Below, in pieces: positions 12,051 to 15,528 of a stretch of 15,528 nt of DNA. Source of the stretch: Ignavibacteriales bacterium (GTDB taxonomy: Bacteria > Bacteroidota > Ignavibacteria > Ignavibacteriales > Melioribacteraceae); contig JAFGID010000111.1 in the NCBI GenBank assembly GCA_016929735.1, forward strand, positions 1 through 15,528, in the 5' to 3' direction. The position numbers and the translations under genes are program-made. The notes beneath the pieces were generated by a model. That model was not told the DNA's origin and searched no databases. It saw only the letters and a program-made list of their open reading frames with translations. Each line of letters starts with the position of its first letter. The first letter of the stretch is position 1.

Positions 12051-14735
12051 ATGTCAGAAAAAACAAAGAAAATACGTCTTTACAAATTTGCCTCAGAGTA
12101 TAACCTTTCGTCTGAACAATTAATTGAATTTTTACAGCAGAAAGGTTATAAAATAAAAGGTCTAATGTCAACATTAACTGATGATATGCTTAATGATATT
12201 AGAGCGAAATATAAAAAAGAGATTGAAAAGGCAGAAAAACATTACAAGAAAATAAGTGAGTTCCACAAGAAACTGAGTCCGGACAAAGAAGTTGAAACCC
12301 CTGAGCAAGAGGAAGAAGCTGCAGAAAACGAAGCTGAAGTTGTAGAGAGCGAAAAAATAGTTGAAGAAATTGTATCGGAAAGTAAAACTGAAGAAAAAAA
12401 GCTAGAAGAAGTTGAGACGTCAGTTGAAGAAGAACAAGAAGAAAAAATTACGGAAGATAAGGCAAAAGTATTTAAGACTCCCTATGAGAAGGAATTAGAA
12501 AAGAAAAAAGAAGGATTGAAAATTGTTGGAAAGATTGATCTTGATAAGAAGAAAGAGGAAAGCAGGTTAAGAGGTAGGGATAAAACTAAAGATAAATTTA
12601 ATGAGCAACGAGAAAAACCCGAAGAAAAAAAATCAGATGTTAAGGAAACTCATGTAAAAGAGAAATTAGGACCCGAAGTTAAGTTTAAAGAATATTTAGA
12701 TGAAGAGCGGGATAAACTCAAACCTAAAAAGAAGAAGAAAAGAAAAAAAGGAAAGCAGGAAAAAGAAGGAAGTATTGAAGCCGATAAGAATCTTAGAGTA
12801 AAGAAGAAAAAGAAATCTGCGGCTGTTGAAATTGATGCCGAGGAAGTGGAAGCAGCTATTAAAAGAACACTAACCAGCATGGAAGAGACTTCAATAGGAT
12901 TTAGAGCGAACGTTAGAAAGAAAAAAAGAAAAGAAAAACAAGAGCAAGAAGAAAGAATGCAAGAAAGAAAATTGCTGGAACAGAGTATTATTAGAGTGAA
13001 TGAATTTATTTCAGTTGGAGAGCTTGCTAATCTAATGAATGTAGATACGAATGAAATTATTAAAAAATGCATTGGACTTGGATTGATGGTTTCAATTAAT
13101 CAAAGATTAGATGTTGAAACAATCACACTAATTGCTGATGAATTTGGATTTCAAGTCGAATTTCAGGAAGAATATATATCTGAATCTTTGGAAGACACAG
13201 AAGATAGTTCCGAAGAATTACTTCCGCGTCCACCCGTTGTTACAATTATGGGACACGTTGACCATGGAAAAACGACATTGTTGGATTACATTCGAAGGAC
13301 AAATGTTGTTGCTGGCGAGTATGGAGGAATAACTCAACATATTGGTGCTTATCAGGTTCAAGTTAAAGAAGATAAATTTATTACATTTTTAGATACACCC
13401 GGTCACGAAGCTTTTACTGCAATGCGCGCAAGAGGAGCTTCGGTTACTGATATTGTTGTATTGGTTGTTGCAGCAGATGATGCAGTAATGCCTCAGACCA
13501 TTGAAGCAATAAATCATGCTCAGGCAGCACAAGTACCAATTATCATTGCGATAAATAAAATTGACAAACCGGGAGCAAATCCAGAAAAAATCAGACAACA
13601 ACTGAGTGAAAGAAATATTTTAGTTGAAGACTGGGGTGGAAAGTATCAATGTGTAGAATTAGCAGCGAAATCAGGATTGAAAGTAGATGAATTATTAGAA
13701 AAGATTCTGCTTGAAGCTGAGATGCTCGATTTAAAAGCAAATCCAAACCGAGAAGCAAGAGGAACTGTTATCGAAACAAAATTGGAGCTTGGAAGAGGAG
13801 TAACTTCAACTATACTTATTGAAAAAGGAACTTTAAGAGTAGGAGATCCATTTGTTGCCGGTAGTACTTATGGGAGGGTTCGAGCAATGTTCGACGAAAG
13901 AGGAAACAAAATCGACGAAGCACCTCCAGCTGCTCCTGTGGTAGTGCTTGGATTTGAGAGTTCACCTCAAGCTGGCGATACATTTGTTGTTGTAGAATCC
14001 GAAAGAGATGCTCGCGAGATTGGTATTAAGAGGCAGCAGTTGGATAGAGAACAACATCATAGACAAGTACGACATATTACCCTTGATGAAATTTCAGAAC
14101 AAATAAAGACAGGTGAGGTAAGAGAGTTGCCGCTTATCGTCAAAGGTGATGTTGACGGGTCAGTTGAAGCATTGGCAGATTCATTTATGAAACTTTCAAA
14201 CGAAAAGGTTGTTGTTAACGTAATACATAAAGGTGTTGGAAGCATTACTGAAGGAGATGTCCTTCTCGCTTCTGCTTCAAATGCTATTATTATTGGATTT
14301 CATGTCCGCCCGAATATTAATGCAAGAAAACTTGCAGAGAAAGAAAAAATTGATATTAAATTATATAATATTATTTATGATGCTATTGCAACTATAAAAG
14401 CAGCATTAGAAGGATTGTTGGCACCGATAATTTCTGAAGAATTGATGGGTACAGTTGAGGTAAGGGAAATTTTCAAAGTACCAAAAATTGGAACGGTCGC
14501 AGGTTGCTATGTTCTGGATGGTAAAATAATCCGACAAAACAAAATCAGAATATTTCGGGATGAAGTTCGCATTTGGGAAGGTGAATTGGCTTCGCTGAAA
14601 AGATTTAAGGAGGATGTTCGTGAAGTTGATGCAGGATACGAATGCGGATTGAGCGTTCATAATTTCAATGATATTAAAGTTGGCGACATTATCGAATCAT
14701 ATAAATTGGTAGAAACAAAGCAAAAATTAAGTTAA
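12051..14735 (+). CDS. infB: Translation initiation factor IF-2
   Basis: IF-2 is the GTPase that brings fMet-tRNA to the 30S subunit and promotes 50S joining. The 894-residue protein has an N-terminal IF2_N helical module (about 7-55). A long charged, low-complexity linker (about 70-310) is acidic first and then lysine-rich, with several K/R runs. A second IF2_N module lies at about 312-370. The G domain has G1 G-H-V-D-H-G-K-T at 401-408, G2 G-G-I-T-Q-H-I-G at 425-432, G3 D-T-P-G-H-E at 448-453, G4 N-K-I-D at 502-505 and G5 A-A-K at 538-540, where S-A-K is usual. Domains II, III and the fMet-tRNA-binding C2 domain fill the rest to 894. The ATG at 12051 has no clear Shine-Dalgarno site but lies 21 bases after nusA. 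rbfA starts one base after its stop. Confidence 0.97.
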   Translation: MSEKTKKIRLYKFASEYNLSSEQLIEFLQQKGYKIKGLMSTLTDDMLNDIRAKYKKEIEKAEKHYKKISEFHKKLSPDKEVETPEQEEEAAENEAEVVESEKIVEEIVSESKTEEKKLEEVETSVEEEQEEKITEDKAKVFKTPYEKELEKKKEGLKIVGKIDLDKKKEESRLRGRDKTKDKFNEQREKPEEKKSDVKETHVKEKLGPEVKFKEYLDEERDKLKPKKKKKRKKGKQEKEGSIEADKNLRVKKKKKSAAVEIDAEEVEAAIKRTLTSMEETSIGFRANVRKKKRKEKQEQEERMQERKLLEQSIIRVNEFISVGELANLMNVDTNEIIKKCIGLGLMVSINQRLDVETITLIADEFGFQVEFQEEYISESLEDTEDSSEELLPRPPVVTIMGHVDHGKTTLLDYIRRTNVVAGEYGGITQHIGAYQVQVKEDKFITFLDTPGHEAFTAMRARGASVTDIVVLVVAADDAVMPQTIEAINHAQAAQVPIIIAINKIDKPGANPEKIRQQLSERNILVEDWGGKYQCVELAAKSGLKVDELLEKILLEAEMLDLKANPNREARGTVIETKLELGRGVTSTILIEKGTLRVGDPFVAGSTYGRVRAMFDERGNKIDEAPPAAPVVVLGFESSPQAGDTFVVVESERDAREIGIKRQQLDREQHHRQVRHITLDEISEQIKTGEVRELPLIVKGDVDGSVEALADSFMKLSNEKVVVNVIHKGVGSITEGDVLLASASNAIIIGFHVRPNINARKLAEKEKIDIKLYNIIYDAIATIKAALEGLLAPIISEELMGTVEVREIFKVPKIGTVAGCYVLDGKIIRQNKIRIFRDEVRIWEGELASLKRFKEDVREVDAGYECGLSVHNFNDIKVGDIIESYKLVETKQKLS

Positions 14736-14736
14736 T

Positions 14737-15096
14737 ATGTCTGCTAGAATTGAAAAATTTACTAAATTGATTAAAGAGGAATTAAGTTGGATCTTTATAA
14801 AAAAAATCCAGGATCCACTATTTAATTTTATTACAGTAACACGTGTAAAAGTTACACCTGACTTAAAACAAGCCTATGTTTATCTTTCTATTTATGAAAA
14901 AGATAAAAGAAAAAAAATGTTGGAAAAGGTTAACGAGATAAAAAGTTTAATCCGAACTGAATTTGCACATCGAAACAGAAGATTAAGATTTATCCCGGAG
15001 TTTTTGTATTTTATTGATGATACTGCTGACCACGTTGAAAAGATTGAATCGTTATTGAAGCAAATACATAAAGATGATAAGCAAGAAGAATCCTGA
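14737..15096 (+). CDS. rbfA: 30S ribosome-binding factor RbfA
   Basis: RbfA binds the 30S subunit near the 5' helix of 16S rRNA during late maturation and cold adaptation. This 119-residue protein has the single KH-type fold. The N-terminal helix has R-I-E-K-F-T-K-L-I-K-E-E-L (4-16), then D-P-L-F near 26-29 and the T-R-V-K-V-T-P-D-L-K-Q-A-Y-V-Y-L-S stretch at about 35-51. The conserved R-x-R-x-x-P-E-L/F-type segment (R-L-R-F-I-P-E-F) lies near 82-89. Length is typical. The ATG follows the infB stop codon by one base, so translation is surely coupled. Its last 23 bases overlap the start of truB. Confidence 0.95.
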   Translation: MSARIEKFTKLIKEELSWIFIKKIQDPLFNFITVTRVKVTPDLKQAYVYLSIYEKDKRKKMLEKVNEIKSLIRTEFAHRNRRLRFIPEFLYFIDDTADHVEKIESLLKQIHKDDKQEES

Positions 15097-15528
15097 TTTT
15101 ACTAATGTTAATGAACCGAGTGGGGATGCGATTTTAATTGATAAAGAAGTCGGTTGGACTTCTTTCGATGTTATTAGAGTTCTTAGAAAAATTTTGAATG
15201 TAAAAAAAATAGGACATGCAGGAACACTTGACCCTTTTGCTACAGGATTGCTGATTCTTTGCACAGGTAAGAGCACAAAAAGAATAAGTGAATTTCAAAA
15301 CCTGATTAAAACTTATAAAGGTATAATTTCGCTCGGAAAAAGAACTGCAACTTATGATTGTGATTCAGATTTTATTGAAGAGAAAAGTTGCGATGGAATA
15401 AACGAAGAGCACATTGAATCTGTACGGAAAAATTTTTTAGGAAAAATAATGCAGAAGCCACCAATGTTCTCCGCATTGAAACATAAAGGGAAACGACTGT
15501 ATGATTATGCGAGAAAAGGAATTGAAAT
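15074..15528 (+). CDS. truB: tRNA pseudouridine(55) synthase TruB, 3' end cut off by the window
   Basis: TruB converts uridine 55 in the T loop of tRNAs to pseudouridine and also acts as a tRNA folding chaperone. About 151 codons are present from the ATG at 15074, overlapping the end of rbfA by 23 bases; the frame is open to the window edge. Visible motifs are I-L-I-D-K-E-V-G-W-T-S-F-D at 20-32 (motif I), G-H-A-G-T-L-D-P-F-A-T-G-L-L at 47-60 with the catalytic Asp53, a T-Y-K-G-I-I-S-L-G segment near 90, and the P-P-M-F-S-A-L-K-H-K-G-K-R-L-Y motif near 131-145. The catalytic half is complete; the remainder and any PUA domain lie outside. It is the expected last member of the rimP-nusA-infB-rbfA-truB cluster. 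Confidence 0.95.
   Translation, partial: MISKKNPDFTNVNEPSGDAILIDKEVGWTSFDVIRVLRKILNVKKIGHAGTLDPFATGLLILCTGKSTKRISEFQNLIKTYKGIISLGKRTATYDCDSDFIEEKSCDGINEEHIESVRKNFLGKIMQKPPMFSALKHKGKRLYDYARKGIE

Noticed and set aside
12720..12965. Lysine-rich A-tract region of infB as a programmed frameshift site
   Set aside because: There are many A runs, but the zero frame is open and encodes the expected IF-2 linker throughout; no alternative frame yields a meaningful product.
12650..13072. 140-codon minus-strand open frame, rich in Ser and Phe
   Set aside because: It is the antisense of the Lys/Glu-rich low-complexity linker of IF-2; AAA/GAA codons give TTT/TTC in reverse, producing a false open frame.
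1..15528. CRISPR array, phage or transposon system, toxin-antitoxin or defence island
   Set aside because: No regularly spaced direct repeats, transposase, integrase, Cas-like or small paired-gene signatures were seen; nearly all coding space is taken by housekeeping or metabolic genes.

Overview
The window is AT-rich chromosomal DNA from a bacterium. It is mostly core housekeeping genes with a few accessory ones. The best guess at origin is the Bacteroidota/Chlorobiota (FCB) group, perhaps an Ignavibacteria-like lineage. Reasons are the base composition, an Obg GTPase without the C-terminal OCT extension and with an S-K-A-D G4 motif, very tight gene overlaps, several lipoproteins, and a mixture of clear and absent Shine-Dalgarno sites. 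This is inference from the sequence alone; the gene families do not fix the phylum.

Layout. Bases 1-369 have no gene but carry a short perfect hairpin that looks like a dispersed repeat. A small exported protein of unknown function (370-873, minus) is divergent from a plus-strand cluster. That cluster is an unrecognised charged helical protein (1086-2375), the ribosome-associated GTPase Obg (2365-3351) and a FecCD/BtuC-type ABC permease (3330-4343), each overlapping the next. A 296-base gap with repeat-like sequence follows, then an FMN-dependent nitronate monooxygenase/FabK-like enzyme (4640-5590) and a small lipoprotein (5605-6027). These meet, convergently, a minus-strand block of PfkB-type kinase, RmlD-like reductase and HAD-IIA phosphatase (8611 down to 6038). 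The three genes overlap and are probably co-translated. Upstream of them on the same strand is an MltF-like lytic transglycosylase lipoprotein (8708-10117).

The right third is the classical rimP-nusA-infB-rbfA-truB operon (10312 to the window end; truB is cut off). It couples ribosome maturation (RimP, RbfA), transcription elongation/termination (NusA), translation initiation (IF2) and tRNA modification (TruB). It has a plausible sigma70-like promoter and a compact terminator-like hairpin in the rimP leader, which could be a NusA-linked attenuator.

I see no CRISPR array, transposase, integrase, tRNA, rRNA or obvious defence system. The points most worth checking are the rimP leader hairpin, the intrinsic terminator buried inside the 3' end of the convergent HAD gene, the overlapping kinase/reductase/phosphatase cassette, the unknown gene fused in layout to obg, and the permease with no visible partner ATPase.
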